Shown here one piece after another: positions 54,745-63,166 of a stretch of DNA of 64,000 nt. The first letter of the stretch is position 1. The number at the start of each line of letters is the position of its first letter. The translations under genes were made by a program, and so were the position numbers. Below the pieces are notes generated by a model, which worked only from the letters and a program-made list of their open reading frames with translations, ran no database searches and was not told the DNA's origin. The DNA is taken from the NCBI RefSeq assembly GCF_006494425.1, contig NZ_VHIV01000001.1:1178001-1242000 (forward strand). The letters are read 5' to 3'. Origin of the DNA: Bacillus dicomae. GTDB taxonomy: Bacteria; Bacillota; Bacilli; Bacillales; Bacillaceae_G.

Positions 54745-56124
54745 ATGAAAGGGTCACCGTTTATACGTGGAACGATATTTTTAACGATGGCAACGATGAT
54801 ATCTAAAATGTTAGGGTTTATATATGTTATACCATTTACAGCTATGGTAGGTACGAGTGGGTACGTTTTATACACATATGCATATCGTCCATATACGATT
54901 ATGCTTAGCATTGCGACGATGGGACTACCACTTGCAGTTTCAAAGATGGTATCAAAATATGATCAATTAAATGATTATCATACGGTTAAGAGAGTGTTGA
55001 GAAGTGGAATTGTTTTTATGTTTATAATGGGAGTTATTTCGTGTTTTACGTTATATATGCTAGCTCCGCATTTGGCTAAACTTGTAATCGATGGAAATGA
55101 TCAAACGGGGAATAGTGTAGCGGCGGTCACAACTAATATTCAAATTGTAAGTTTTGCGTTAATACTTGTACCAGTAATGAGTTTATTAAGGGGCTTTTTT
55201 CAAGGGTTCCAATCGATGGGGCCTTCTGCTCTAAGTGTAGTTGTAGAGCAATTTTTTAGGGTCTTAACCATTTTGATAGGAAGTTTTGTCGTTTTATACG
55301 TTTTAAAAGCCTCTATCTCGCTAGCTGTTGGTATTTCAACGTTTGGTGCCTTTATGGGAGCAATAGGTGGATTAACGGTTTTAAGTGCATATTACATAAG
55401 AAGGAGAAAGCACTTAAAGAAAAAAGAAATGGCAAGTATACCGCAAACAACGAAATCTTTTTTCTCGCTGTATAAGGAACTCTTTACATATTCAATACCG
55501 TTTGTTGTGGTTGGTTTAGCAATTCCGTTATATCAGACAATTGATACATTTACAATTAATAAACTACTTATACAAATAGGATATATGCAAGGAGAAGCTG
55601 AGAAGATTAATGCAATAATTGGTCTTGTTCAGATGGTGGTGCTTATCCCTGTTTCCGTTGCGACTGCTTTTAGTATGTCTCTCGTACCGGAAATGACAAA
55701 AGCTTATACAGCAGGGAATGCTAAGTTGTTGTACAAACATTTTACAAGGACGAACGTATTAGTAGTAGGGATTACGGTACCGGCAGCAATTGGGATGATG
55801 GTGTTAGCAAAACCAGTATATACTCTTTTATTTGGTGCAGGAAATGATCCAGAGATGGGAAGGGTCATTTTACAGTATTATGCTCCTGCTTGTATACTAT
55901 TTTCGCTTTTTACAGTAACAGCTGCGATGTTACAAGGAATCAATCAACAACAGAAAACAGTGCTAGGATTAGTAATTGGTCTTGTTGTGAAGATAGTTTT
56001 AAATATTGTATTGCTTCCGTATTTCGATTATGTAAGTTTTATTATTTCAACATACGCTGGTTATACGATTTCAGTTGGCTTTAACTTGTGGATGCTTTCT
56101 AAATATGTTATAAAGGCAACATAA
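54745..56124 (+). CDS. SpoVB/YtgP-like lipid flippase of the MOP superfamily
   Basis: ATG 54745 has CGGAGGAATG before it. The 459-residue protein has about 12 helices and the MurJ/SpoVB-type start FIRGTIFLTMATMISKMLGFIYVIPF, then MGLPLAVSKMVSKYD and SLLRGFFQGFQSMGPSALSVV (~150-170). Members flip lipid II or polysaccharide lipids for cell wall or spore cortex. It is shorter than SpoVB (~518) and YtgP (~544), closer to YkvU (~445). The frame ends normally before its own terminator, so it is probably a short form, not a truncation. Confidence 0.85.
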   Translation: MKGSPFIRGTIFLTMATMISKMLGFIYVIPFTAMVGTSGYVLYTYAYRPYTIMLSIATMGLPLAVSKMVSKYDQLNDYHTVKRVLRSGIVFMFIMGVISCFTLYMLAPHLAKLVIDGNDQTGNSVAAVTTNIQIVSFALILVPVMSLLRGFFQGFQSMGPSALSVVVEQFFRVLTILIGSFVVLYVLKASISLAVGISTFGAFMGAIGGLTVLSAYYIRRRKHLKKKEMASIPQTTKSFFSLYKELFTYSIPFVVVGLAIPLYQTIDTFTINKLLIQIGYMQGEAEKINAIIGLVQMVVLIPVSVATAFSMSLVPEMTKAYTAGNAKLLYKHFTRTNVLVVGITVPAAIGMMVLAKPVYTLLFGAGNDPEMGRVILQYYAPACILFSLFTVTAAMLQGINQQQKTVLGLVIGLVVKIVLNIVLLPYFDYVSFIISTYAGYTISVGFNLWMLSKYVIKAT

Positions 56125-56131
56125 GCTTTTT

Positions 56132-56158
56132 AAGGCAGAGAGCACTCTGTCTTTTTCT
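56132..56158 (+). terminator. Terminator of the flippase gene
   Basis: The stem AAGGCAGAG/CTCTGTCTT with a 4-nt loop and TTTCTTTG lies just before the bcr1 repeat. Confidence 0.75.
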
Positions 56159-56161
56159 TTG

Positions 56162-56316
56162 TTTATCCCGCTTTAACGGGCAGTAAGATCCTCATCTCAA
56201 AGTTCAGCGAAAGAAAAGAAGTTTGGTTGGGGGCGGGCTGCTCGTAAAAGTCCGATTGGTGAGGGCTGAAAATCAGTGGGGGATGAAGCCCCCCACTGAT
56301 TAAAGTTTCACTTTAT
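56162..56316 (+). repeat. bcr1 repeat element (155 bp) with TTTAT direct repeats
   Basis: The stretch starts TTTATCCCGCTTTAACGGGC and ends with CCCCCCACTGATT, AAAGTTTCAC and TTTAT. The identical TTTAT at both ends fits a 5-bp target duplication. GC-rich parts form a first small hairpin (CCCGCTTTAACGGG) and a long terminal one (CAGTGGGGG/CCCCCCACTG). Size and ends match the bcr1 family of the B. cereus group, described as a mobile, structured-RNA-forming repeat. It holds no gene. Confidence 0.85.
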
Positions 56317-56458
56317 AATATTTTTCTTATAAAAACGTTTTCAAAATAATTTTTCTATTGAAATTTAAACGTATGTTTCATATGCTGAGAATGGCGGTTC
56401 AAAAACTGTTATGTAAGAGAGGTAGATTCCTACATGTAAAAAGAATCGGGGTGATAGT

Positions 56459-57400
56459 ATGTTAAATATTTATTTAACAGACCGAAACGGAAAACTACAA
56501 GAGGTTGAGGAAATGCAAAAGGGTTGCTGGATTAATGTACTTCATCCAACGGAAGAAGAAATTCAATATCTAGTACAAACTTTAAATGTAGACTTAGATT
56601 TCATTAAAGACCCTTTAGATGATGAAGAACGCTCTCGTATTGAAAAGGAAGACAGTAATACTTTAATAATCGTGGATATTCCAACAGTTAGACATGATGA
56701 AGAAGGAAATTCGATTTATGACACGATTCCAATAGGTATGATTGTTATGCCAGATTGTTTTGTGACAATTTGTTTAGAAGAAAACCCAATTTTTGAACGT
56801 TTTATTAATCAACGTATTAAAGAATTTTATACGTTTAAAAAGACACGCTTTGCACTGCAGCTCTTATATACGATTTCTACTTATTATTTAAGATACTTAA
56901 AGCAAATTAACAGAAAAACAATCGATTTAGAGCATCAATTAAACCAATCGATGAAAAATAAAGAGATTTTCACATTGCTAGGACTTGAAAAAAGTTTAGT
57001 TTACTTTACAACATCATTAAAGGCGAATAAAATTGTAATTCAAAAATTAATGCGTAACAGTACATTCTTAAAAATGTATGAGGACGATCAAGATTTATTA
57101 GAAGATGTATTAATTGAAAATAAACAGGCTATTGAAATGGCAGAAATATATAGTCACATTTTAAGTGGAATGATGAATACTTTTAGCTCTGTTATATCAA
57201 ATAATTTAAATAGTGTTATGAAACTGTTAACGTCTATTACAATCATTTTATCGTTACCAACGATGGTTTCTAGCTTCTTTGGAATGAACGTAAAGGTTCC
57301 ATTTGAAGGGGAGGCACATGGTTTTGTAATTGTACTCATAATATGTGTAACATTATCTTTCACATTGGCATTTGTTTTTTGGAAGAAACGTTACTTTTAA
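56459..57400 (+). CDS. CorA family divalent-metal transporter
   Basis: The 313-residue protein has a long cytoplasmic N-terminal domain (CWINVLHPTEEEIQYL at the start) and two C-terminal helices. The signature GMN motif is at about residues 275-277 in SFFGMNVKVPFEG, and the last helix ends in a basic WKKRYF. It transports Mg2+ or a related divalent ion. CGGGGTGATAGT precedes ATG 56459. No M-box riboswitch was seen in the 140 bp upstream. Which of the CorA paralogues of Bacillus it is cannot be said. Confidence 0.93.
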   Translation: MLNIYLTDRNGKLQEVEEMQKGCWINVLHPTEEEIQYLVQTLNVDLDFIKDPLDDEERSRIEKEDSNTLIIVDIPTVRHDEEGNSIYDTIPIGMIVMPDCFVTICLEENPIFERFINQRIKEFYTFKKTRFALQLLYTISTYYLRYLKQINRKTIDLEHQLNQSMKNKEIFTLLGLEKSLVYFTTSLKANKIVIQKLMRNSTFLKMYEDDQDLLEDVLIENKQAIEMAEIYSHILSGMMNTFSSVISNNLNSVMKLLTSITIILSLPTMVSSFFGMNVKVPFEGEAHGFVIVLIICVTLSFTLAFVFWKKRYF

Positions 57401-57407
57401 CGATAAG

Positions 57408-57455
57408 AAAGCTGCTCTAGCATAGTTGTATAACTGCGCTAGAGCAGCTTTTTTG
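57408..57455 (+). terminator. Terminator of the corA-like gene
   Basis: The stem AAAGCTGCTCTAGC/GCTAGAGCAGCTTT with an inner AT loop and T7. Confidence 0.88.
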
Positions 57456-57597
57456 CTATGAAATCGAAAGTTTTGAATAGAATAAAACTTATAAAATGTA
57501 AAGTATGTGAAGAAGGGAATCCTGTATAAGTCTTGTCCAATTAATGAAATGGAGTTAAAATTACATATTGTTAATGAAAAGTTGGAGGAAATACATC

Positions 57598-58494
57598 ATG
57601 GAATTGTTTCAATTACCGAAAGCATTCCTGCAAATGAATACAATCTTTATCTCCATATTAATCGAAGCACTTCCTTTTGTGCTCATTGGTGTATTTATTT
57701 CAGGATTCATTCAAATGTTTGTAACAGAAGATATGGTAGCAAAATGGATGCCGAAAAACCGATTTCTGTCCGTTTTAGTAGCTACTTTTTTAGGTATGAT
57801 GTTTCCAGGCTGTGAATGTGGAATTGTTCCGATTGTAAGGCGATTAATCGGAAAAGGGGTTCCGCCATATGCCGGGATTGCATTTATGTTAACTGGGCCA
57901 ATTATTAATCCGGTCGTATTATTTGCAACATACGTTGCCTTTGGAAGTAGTATGCACATGGTATGGTATCGTTCTATTGTAGCGATTATCGTAGCAATTA
58001 TCGTTGGAATTATATTATCATTTATGTTTAAAGAACATCAATTAAGAGATGATCACTTCCCAGAAGTGAATCATAAACGTCCATTGCGTAAAAAAATGTG
58101 GGATGTATGTACGCATGCTGTTGAGGAATTTTTCTCTATGGGAAAATATTTAGTATTAGGTGCGTTAATTGCAGCGGCCGTTCAAACATTTGTACAAACT
58201 TCAACACTACTTGCTATAGGACAAGGTCCGTTTTCGTCACCAGCTGTTATGATGGGACTTGCTTACATTTTATCACTTTGTTCAGAAGCGGATGCGTTTA
58301 TTGCTTCGTCATTCCAAAGTACATTTTCAACAGCATCACTTGTTGCGTTCCTCGTATATGGACCGATGGTGGATATTAAAAATATGTTTATGATGCTTGC
58401 GACGTTTAAAACAAAATTTGTAATTGTCGTTACAGTTACAGTTACACTTGTTGTTTATGCAAGCTCACTACTCATTTATGCGATGGGGTGGTAG
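57598..58494 (+). CDS. YcgR-like permease (UPF0718/DUF318 type)
   Basis: The start is ATG 57598 behind TTGGAGGAAAT. The 298-residue protein has eight helices and the family motifs ISILIEALPFVLIGVFISG, FPGCECGIVPIVRRLIGKG (~75-92, conserved Cys pair) and LTGPIINPVV, SLCSEADAFIASSF. It matches the YcgR/YraQ permease family, linked to metal or arsenic-type transport. The YcgQ-like gene starts 3 nt after the stop, so they are an operon and probably one complex. Confidence 0.85.
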   Translation: MELFQLPKAFLQMNTIFISILIEALPFVLIGVFISGFIQMFVTEDMVAKWMPKNRFLSVLVATFLGMMFPGCECGIVPIVRRLIGKGVPPYAGIAFMLTGPIINPVVLFATYVAFGSSMHMVWYRSIVAIIVAIIVGIILSFMFKEHQLRDDHFPEVNHKRPLRKKMWDVCTHAVEEFFSMGKYLVLGALIAAAVQTFVQTSTLLAIGQGPFSSPAVMMGLAYILSLCSEADAFIASSFQSTFSTASLVAFLVYGPMVDIKNMFMMLATFKTKFVIVVTVTVTLVVYASSLLIYAMGW

Positions 58495-58497
58495 GTT

Positions 58498-59373
58498 ATG
58501 TTTCGAGCATATATATTATTAGGTTTTACAATTTTAATCGCGCAGCTTCATATTTCCGGTAATATTACGAAGTATATCAATATGAAGTATGCCTATTTAT
58601 CAACAACAGCAGCAATTATTTTAGGTTTTTTAACGGTCGTTCAAATTATCGTCGTTTTTCAAAAAGAGCACCAAAAGGAAAAAGAAAAAGAACAGCACAA
58701 TTGCGGATGTGCTCATAGTCATTGTGGACACGACCATTCAAAAGATGAAAATACATGGTGGAAACGAACATTTTCTTATACTCTGTTCTGTTTTCCAATT
58801 GTTTCAGGATTATTTTTCCCGATTGCGACACTAGATTCAGATATTGTTAAAGCGAAGGGATTTCATTTTCCAGTAGCACAAGCAGAAAGTAAAGATCCTT
58901 TTATGACAAGGCAATTCCTAAGACCGGACACGAGTATTTATTACGGAAAAGAAGGATACCGTGGTGTAATGGAAAAAGGGAAAAAAGAGTTTGTTACGAA
59001 AGACAATATTGCTTTAAAAGATGAGGATTTCTTAAAAGGTATGGAAACAATTTACAATTACCCTGGCGAGTTTACAGGGAAAAAATTATCTTTCAAAGGG
59101 TTTGTGTTCAAAGATGATTCTTCTAAAAAAGAACAATATTTCTTATTCCGTTTCGGTATTATACATTGTGTAGCGGATTCTGGTGTATATGGTATGTTAG
59201 TGAAAAAGCCAGAAGGTGTAGAATGGAAAAACGATGATTGGATTCAAATAGAAGGAGAAATTTCTACTGAATTTTATCAACCGTTCCATGCGAATATTCC
59301 TGTTTTAGAAGTAACGAAATGGAATAAAGTTGAACAGCCGAAAGAACAATATGTATTTAGGGGAGCCGATTGA
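58498..59373 (+). CDS. YcgQ-like TIGR03943 protein with His/Cys-rich loop
   Basis: The 291-residue protein has helices at about 1-25 and 33-55. A loop follows with a metal-binding cluster, HNCGCAHSHCGHDHS (~67-81), then a helix at ~95-115. The C-terminal domain contains RFGIIHCVADSGVYGML with a Cys and a His. It is of the TIGR03943 putative permease-subunit family that always pairs with the YcgR type. The cluster would bind zinc or another soft metal, suggesting a role in metal delivery; that is inferred. Confidence 0.85.
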   Translation: MFRAYILLGFTILIAQLHISGNITKYINMKYAYLSTTAAIILGFLTVVQIIVVFQKEHQKEKEKEQHNCGCAHSHCGHDHSKDENTWWKRTFSYTLFCFPIVSGLFFPIATLDSDIVKAKGFHFPVAQAESKDPFMTRQFLRPDTSIYYGKEGYRGVMEKGKKEFVTKDNIALKDEDFLKGMETIYNYPGEFTGKKLSFKGFVFKDDSSKKEQYFLFRFGIIHCVADSGVYGMLVKKPEGVEWKNDDWIQIEGEISTEFYQPFHANIPVLEVTKWNKVEQPKEQYVFRGAD

Positions 59374-59393
59374 TAACATCGGTTCTTTTTTAT
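59362..59393 (+). terminator. Terminator of the ycgR-ycgQ operon
   Basis: The stem GAGCCGAT/ATCGGTTC with a short loop and T6 contains the gene's stop codon. Confidence 0.75.
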
Positions 59394-59492
59394 GGACTAA
59401 GGGTTCAGAATGTTGTTAATATTAAGCGTGTAGTTCATTTATTATCAGGAGTATGGAAATATTAAGGATAAATAATTAAAGGGGTGATAACA

Positions 59493-59999
59493 ATGACTGA
59501 AGTAAAGGGGAAAACGGCTAATGAATCCAGAGTGTTTAAAACGAGCCGAGTATTTCCAACAGATTTAAATGATCATAATACGCTATTTGGTGGAAAGATA
59601 TTAGCCGAGATGGATATGGTTGCTTCTATTTCAGCAACGAGGCATTCGAGAAAAGAATGTGTTACAGCATCTATGGATTGGGTAGATTTCTTACATCCTG
59701 TTCGCTCTTCAGATTGTGTTAGTTATGAATCCTTTGTAATTTGGACGGGTAGAACTTCTATGGAAGTATTTGTGAAGGTAGTAGCAGAAGATTTAATTTC
59801 AGGTGAGAAGCGAATAGCGGCAACGTCATTTGTTACTTTTGTTGCACTTAGTAAGGAAAATAATCCAGTTCCAGTTCCACGAGTAATCCCTGAAACAGAA
59901 GAGGAGAAAGAATTACATCGCATTGCAGTGCTACGTGCAGAACAACGTCATATACGTAAGGCGGAGAGTAAGAAAGTAGCAACGTTATTAACTTTTTGA
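59493..59999 (+). CDS. Acyl-CoA thioesterase, hot-dog fold (YkhA-like)
   Basis: The start is ATG 59493 with AAAGGGGTGA. The 168-residue protein has the BFIT/YciA motifs: RVFPTDLNDHNTLFGGKILAEMD (~20-42, with the catalytic Asn/Gly-Gly loop and Asp) and MDWVDFLHPVRSSD. It should hydrolyse acyl-CoA esters in the cytosol. The exact chain-length range is not visible. Single-gene unit. Confidence 0.93.
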   Translation: MTEVKGKTANESRVFKTSRVFPTDLNDHNTLFGGKILAEMDMVASISATRHSRKECVTASMDWVDFLHPVRSSDCVSYESFVIWTGRTSMEVFVKVVAEDLISGEKRIAATSFVTFVALSKENNPVPVPRVIPETEEEKELHRIAVLRAEQRHIRKAESKKVATLLTF

Positions 60000-60054
60000 G
60001 TTGAATATTTAGTCGGTATAGGTATCATAACAGACTGAAATGTTTTTCATATGA

Positions 60055-60092
60055 AAAGCGGACACCTAAAAATAGGTGTCCGCTTTTATAGT
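60055..60092 (+). terminator. Terminator between the thioesterase and the small spore peptide genes
   Basis: The stem AAAAGCGGACACCTA/TAGGTGTCCGCTTTT with a short loop may serve both convergent genes. Confidence 0.85.
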
Positions 60093-60125
60093 TTTTTCAT
60101 CCACATATCATATGACGATAACTAC

Positions 60126-60212
60126 TTAGCAGAAGCAAGCAGCACCGACGATGATTAAGAGGATAAATAATACGACTAATAGCGCGAATCCATTACCATG
60201 TGCGAAGCCCAT
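60126..60212 (-). CDS. 28-residue YjcZ-type sporulation membrane peptide
   Basis: AAAGGAGGAAATAAC precedes the ATG at 60212. The peptide is MGFAHGNG followed by one hydrophobic helix, [20 protein letters not shown]. That helix is nearly the same as in the 55-residue protein at 13221-13388, which has a Gly/Tyr/Cys extension instead. Small peptides of this kind are made during sporulation in the B. cereus group. It is too short for normal gene finders. The terminator downstream supports it as a real gene. Confidence 0.85.
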   Translation of the reverse strand: MGFAHGNGFALLVVLFILLIIVGAACFC

Positions 60213-60372
60213 TGTTATTTCCTCCTTTTATTTTAAGATACAACATACAATATGCAAATGAGCTATCGTTTGATATGGACATATATCATGTAATGACATA
60301 TTTTCTTGAATGATAATGTATTAAAAAAGGGAAGATATAGAAATAACAGTAAGTGGAGAAAGGAAAATATCC

Positions 60373-61557
60373 ATGAAACACTTTTTCGCTGTAATCCTTT
60401 GTTTAATAGGTGTATTCATTTGGATGAACATCGATGTGGAAATGGGGAAAAAAATGGCTAGTGAACATGAATTAGGGCAAGTTCGATTAGGAGAATTCCA
60501 ACTTTATACGAACGGTGAAGAGTTGTATAAGAAATTATTTGAGGATATACATAATGCAGAAAGAAATATATATATTCATTTTTATATTGTAGGTAAAGAT
60601 GAAATAAGCCAAGAGTTTTTGCAGTTACTCGAGAAAAAGGCATCGAGTGGAGTAGAAGTGAAATTGTCAGTTGATCGAATAGGTGGATATAAGCTGAAGA
60701 AAAAGATAATTAGGCAACTAAAAAGTAGTGGTGTCCAGTTTACGTTTAGTAAAAAGCCTAAACTGAAACATATATTCTATTCGTTACATCAACGGAACCA
60801 TAGACGCATTGTTACGATAGATGGAAAAGTATCATATATCGGCGGCTTTAACATTGGAAAGGAGTATCTTGGACAAGATCCGAAATTTGGTCCGTGGCGT
60901 GATTATCATGTACGCGTCAAAGGGAATGGTGCAACTGATATGGAAAGAAAATTTGCTGATGACTGGAAAGAGGACACGGGAGAGAAAATGCTTGTACATG
61001 AAAGTTCATCTGAAATAGGGAATGTAAAATATCGATATTTATTTTCAGATGGAAAAGGTTTATGGGAAAAATATGGAGCGCTTTTAAAGCGGGCTAAAAA
61101 GTCTTTAATTATTGCTACGCCATATTTTGTACCGAGTAAAGAAATGATGAAAGAGTTAAAAGATGCATTAATCCGCGGTGTTAATGTAAAAATTCTCGTA
61201 CCATTTAAAAGTGATGCCGTATTGTTAAAACAAGCGGCCTATCCATACTTGAAAGATATGAACCATGCTGGAGCGGAAATTTATCAATATCGGAATGGTT
61301 TTTTTCATGGGAAGGTAACAATCATTGATGGAGAAATTGTTGATATAGGTACAGCGAATTTTGATAATAGAAGTTTTTATTTAAATTGTGAATCTAACTG
61401 TGTCATATATGATAAAACAGTTGTTGCAGACGTATGGAACCGACTAAAAGAAGATTTTCATAAATCAAAAAAATTTTCGGAAGAAGATTTTGAGAAAATT
61501 AGTAAATGGGATTGGTTTTTAGCAAGAATAGCAAATGTTATAGCATCATATTTATAG
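60373..61557 (+). CDS. Cardiolipin synthase / phospholipase D family protein
   Basis: The 394-residue protein has an N-terminal membrane helix and two PLD domains. The first motif is NHRRIVTIDGKVSYIGGFNIG (~137-157), where the HxK lysine is replaced by Arg. The second is HGKVTIIDGEIVDIGTANFD (~312-331) and is normal. Size and order match the YwjE/ClsB-like group of Bacillus. It should condense phosphatidylglycerol to cardiolipin at the membrane. GGAGAAAGGAAA precedes ATG 60373. A CotF-like gene follows. Confidence 0.88.
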   Translation: MKHFFAVILCLIGVFIWMNIDVEMGKKMASEHELGQVRLGEFQLYTNGEELYKKLFEDIHNAERNIYIHFYIVGKDEISQEFLQLLEKKASSGVEVKLSVDRIGGYKLKKKIIRQLKSSGVQFTFSKKPKLKHIFYSLHQRNHRRIVTIDGKVSYIGGFNIGKEYLGQDPKFGPWRDYHVRVKGNGATDMERKFADDWKEDTGEKMLVHESSSEIGNVKYRYLFSDGKGLWEKYGALLKRAKKSLIIATPYFVPSKEMMKELKDALIRGVNVKILVPFKSDAVLLKQAAYPYLKDMNHAGAEIYQYRNGFFHGKVTIIDGEIVDIGTANFDNRSFYLNCESNCVIYDKTVVADVWNRLKEDFHKSKKFSEEDFEKISKWDWFLARIANVIASYL

Positions 61558-61588
61558 TGTATAGACAAAAGAGAAGGGAGGTACTTTC

Positions 61589-62053
61589 ATGGATTGTATG
61601 AAAGAATTAATGAGGTATAGTTATATGCTTATATATAAGGTTGGGGAGTATACAGGAAGGGTAAGAGACGAAGAATTAAAGGAGCTATTACAGCATCATT
61701 TACCATATATGTTGCAAGCATATAATGAACAAGTGAATTTTCAAGAAGGAGAGAATATACAGCATATAACTTGTGAACCAATTTTATTGCATTTGCATGA
61801 AATGGAAATGGAAAAGGAAACTGATAGTACATATACAGGAGATATCCATATAGCAACTTGTTATATTTCGCATTTAAAAAGGTTAGCGTTAAAGTTTGCT
61901 CAAGTGGCAGTTGAAGTTGCAAATCCAGAATTTCGTTCGTTTTTAGAAAATTGCTTCCTGAAAATGAACCGTTATGCCTATAGTGTATGGCAATATGTTG
62001 TGAAGAAAGAGTATAAGATTAAACATGTATATGAAAATGAGAAGTTTGCATAA
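61589..62053 (+). CDS. CotF-like spore coat protein
   Basis: The 154-residue protein is all-helical. Two segments resemble the Coat F domain: VRDEELKELLQHHLPYMLQAYNEQVNF (~24-50) and ISHLKRLALKFAQVAVEVANPEFRSFLENCF (~91-121), the latter a typical coat F helix pair. It is probably a minor coat protein of the CotF/YhcQ type. GGGAGGTACTTTC precedes ATG 61589. It lies 31 nt after the cardiolipin synthase gene and may be cotranscribed. Confidence 0.78.
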   Translation: MDCMKELMRYSYMLIYKVGEYTGRVRDEELKELLQHHLPYMLQAYNEQVNFQEGENIQHITCEPILLHLHEMEMEKETDSTYTGDIHIATCYISHLKRLALKFAQVAVEVANPEFRSFLENCFLKMNRYAYSVWQYVVKKEYKIKHVYENEKFA

Positions 62054-62056
62054 GAA

Positions 62057-62091
62057 ACTAAGGCGGAAAGATAGGCGCCTTAGTTTTTATT
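62057..62091 (+). terminator. Terminator of the cotF-like gene
   Basis: The stem AAACTAAGGCG/CGCCTTAGTTT with a 9-nt loop and T run, just after the stop. Confidence 0.85.
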
Positions 62092-62238
62092 TTTCATAGA
62101 GAAAAATGGCTAGGTGTAAATATTTATTATCAGAAAATTTACAAATATTTACCGTTTATTTACTATTTTTCAATCTTTCCTTTAAAAATAGAGAGTAATA
62201 TGGGATTGTACATATTCTATCAAAAGGAGGAAACGCAA

Positions 62239-62418
62239 ATGAACAAATGGGTTAAATCATTAACTGCTATGGCACTTGCAAGTTCTTTATTAATGGTAGG
62301 TTGTAGTAAAGGTGAGGACAAGAAGAAAGAAGACGATACAACAACACAACAAGAGGACAAAAAAGATAAAGAAACAAGTGGAACTGAGAAGTCTACGGAT
62401 TCTAAGGAAAAGAAATAA
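62239..62418 (+). CDS. Small lipoprotein with a charged low-complexity tail
   Basis: ATG 62239 is preceded by AAAGGAGGAAACG; an upstream in-frame start has no site. The 59-residue precursor has lipobox LMVGC (Cys22). The mature part is only Lys/Glu/Asp/Thr (EDKKKEDDTTTQQEDKKDKE and similar), so it is an unfolded, charged, membrane-anchored tail. No family is recognised. The terminator directly behind shows a monocistronic unit. Confidence 0.82.
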   Translation: MNKWVKSLTAMALASSLLMVGCSKGEDKKKEDDTTTQQEDKKDKETSGTEKSTDSKEKK

Positions 62419-62427
62419 AGTAATAAT

Positions 62428-62461
62428 AGAGCTTCCTCTTATATATGAGGAAGCTTTTTTG
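62428..62461 (+). terminator. Terminator of the small lipoprotein gene
   Basis: The stem AGAGCTTCCTC/GAGGAAGCTTT with a short AT loop and T6. Confidence 0.85.
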
Positions 62462-62519
62462 TTGTAAATTGATTGAGATTATTGAAAAATAGAGAAAGAA
62501 TGAAAGAGGGGGAAAACAA

Positions 62520-63140
62520 ATGAAAGTATGTATATTGGGAGCTACAGGGAGAGTAGGTTCAAACATAATAAAATTAGCATTAGAAGATTCAGCTGAAGTG
62601 ACTGCATTAGCTCGTGATGTAAATAGGATAGAAATACATCATAAAAGGTTACGAGTTATAGAAGGTAATGTATTAAACGAAAATGATATAAAGAAAGCGA
62701 TAAAAGGTAGCGATATAGTAATTAGTGCACTTGGAACGGATCAAAATGGGACGTTAGCGAAGAGTATGCCACAAATTATAAAGAAAATGGAAGAAGAGGA
62801 GGTTCATAAAATTATTACAATAGGAACAGCTGGTATTTTACAAGCAAGAACAAATTTAAATTTATATCGTTTTCAATCAACGGAATCAAAAAGGAAAACG
62901 ACAACAGCAGCAGAAGATCACTTAGCTGCGTATAAGATACTTAGTAGTAGTGATTTATGTTGGACCGTCGTTTGTCCGACGCATTTAATAGACGGTGATG
63001 TGACAGGGATATATCGAACTGAAAAAGATGTATTACCAGAAGGTGGAGCGAAAATAACAGTTGGTGATACAGCACAATTTACGTGGACTCTGTGTAATAA
63101 AAACAAATATGAGAATAGTCGAGTAGGTATTTCATATTAA
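62520..63140 (+). CDS. NmrA/YwnB-like NAD(P)-binding oxidoreductase
   Basis: The 206-residue protein starts with CILGATGRVGSNIIKLAL (~3-20), then TALARDVNRI and VIEGNVLNENDIKKAIKGSDIVISALG (~51-77). These are the marks of the NmrA-like/YwnB atypical SDR group, which often bind NADP(H) as redox sensors or reductases. The catalytic YxxxK is absent. GAGGGGGAAAACAA precedes ATG 62520. It faces a convergent DUF456 gene. Confidence 0.9.
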   Translation: MKVCILGATGRVGSNIIKLALEDSAEVTALARDVNRIEIHHKRLRVIEGNVLNENDIKKAIKGSDIVISALGTDQNGTLAKSMPQIIKKMEEEEVHKIITIGTAGILQARTNLNLYRFQSTESKRKTTTAAEDHLAAYKILSSSDLCWTVVCPTHLIDGDVTGIYRTEKDVLPEGGAKITVGDTAQFTWTLCNKNKYENSRVGISY

Positions 63141-63166
63141 AAACCATCCCGAAATGGGATGGTTAA
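63139..63166. terminator. Hairpin between the convergent NmrA-like and DUF456 genes
   Basis: The stem AAACCATCCC/GGGATGGTT with a short loop overlaps the ends of both genes; the T run is weak in both directions. Confidence 0.6.

Noticed and set aside
54745-56124. Flippase gene truncated by the bcr1 insertion
   Set aside because: The stop and a normal terminator both lie before the repeat, and short family members of about 445 residues are known, so truncation is not required.
56317-56458. Magnesium riboswitch before the corA-like gene
   Set aside because: No M-box-like conserved stems are visible in the 140 bp upstream.
57507-57597. Plus-strand frame beginning with GTG before the YcgR-like gene
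   Set aside because: It overlaps the true gene in another frame; only its first ~30 codons look protein-like and its ribosome binding site is poor.
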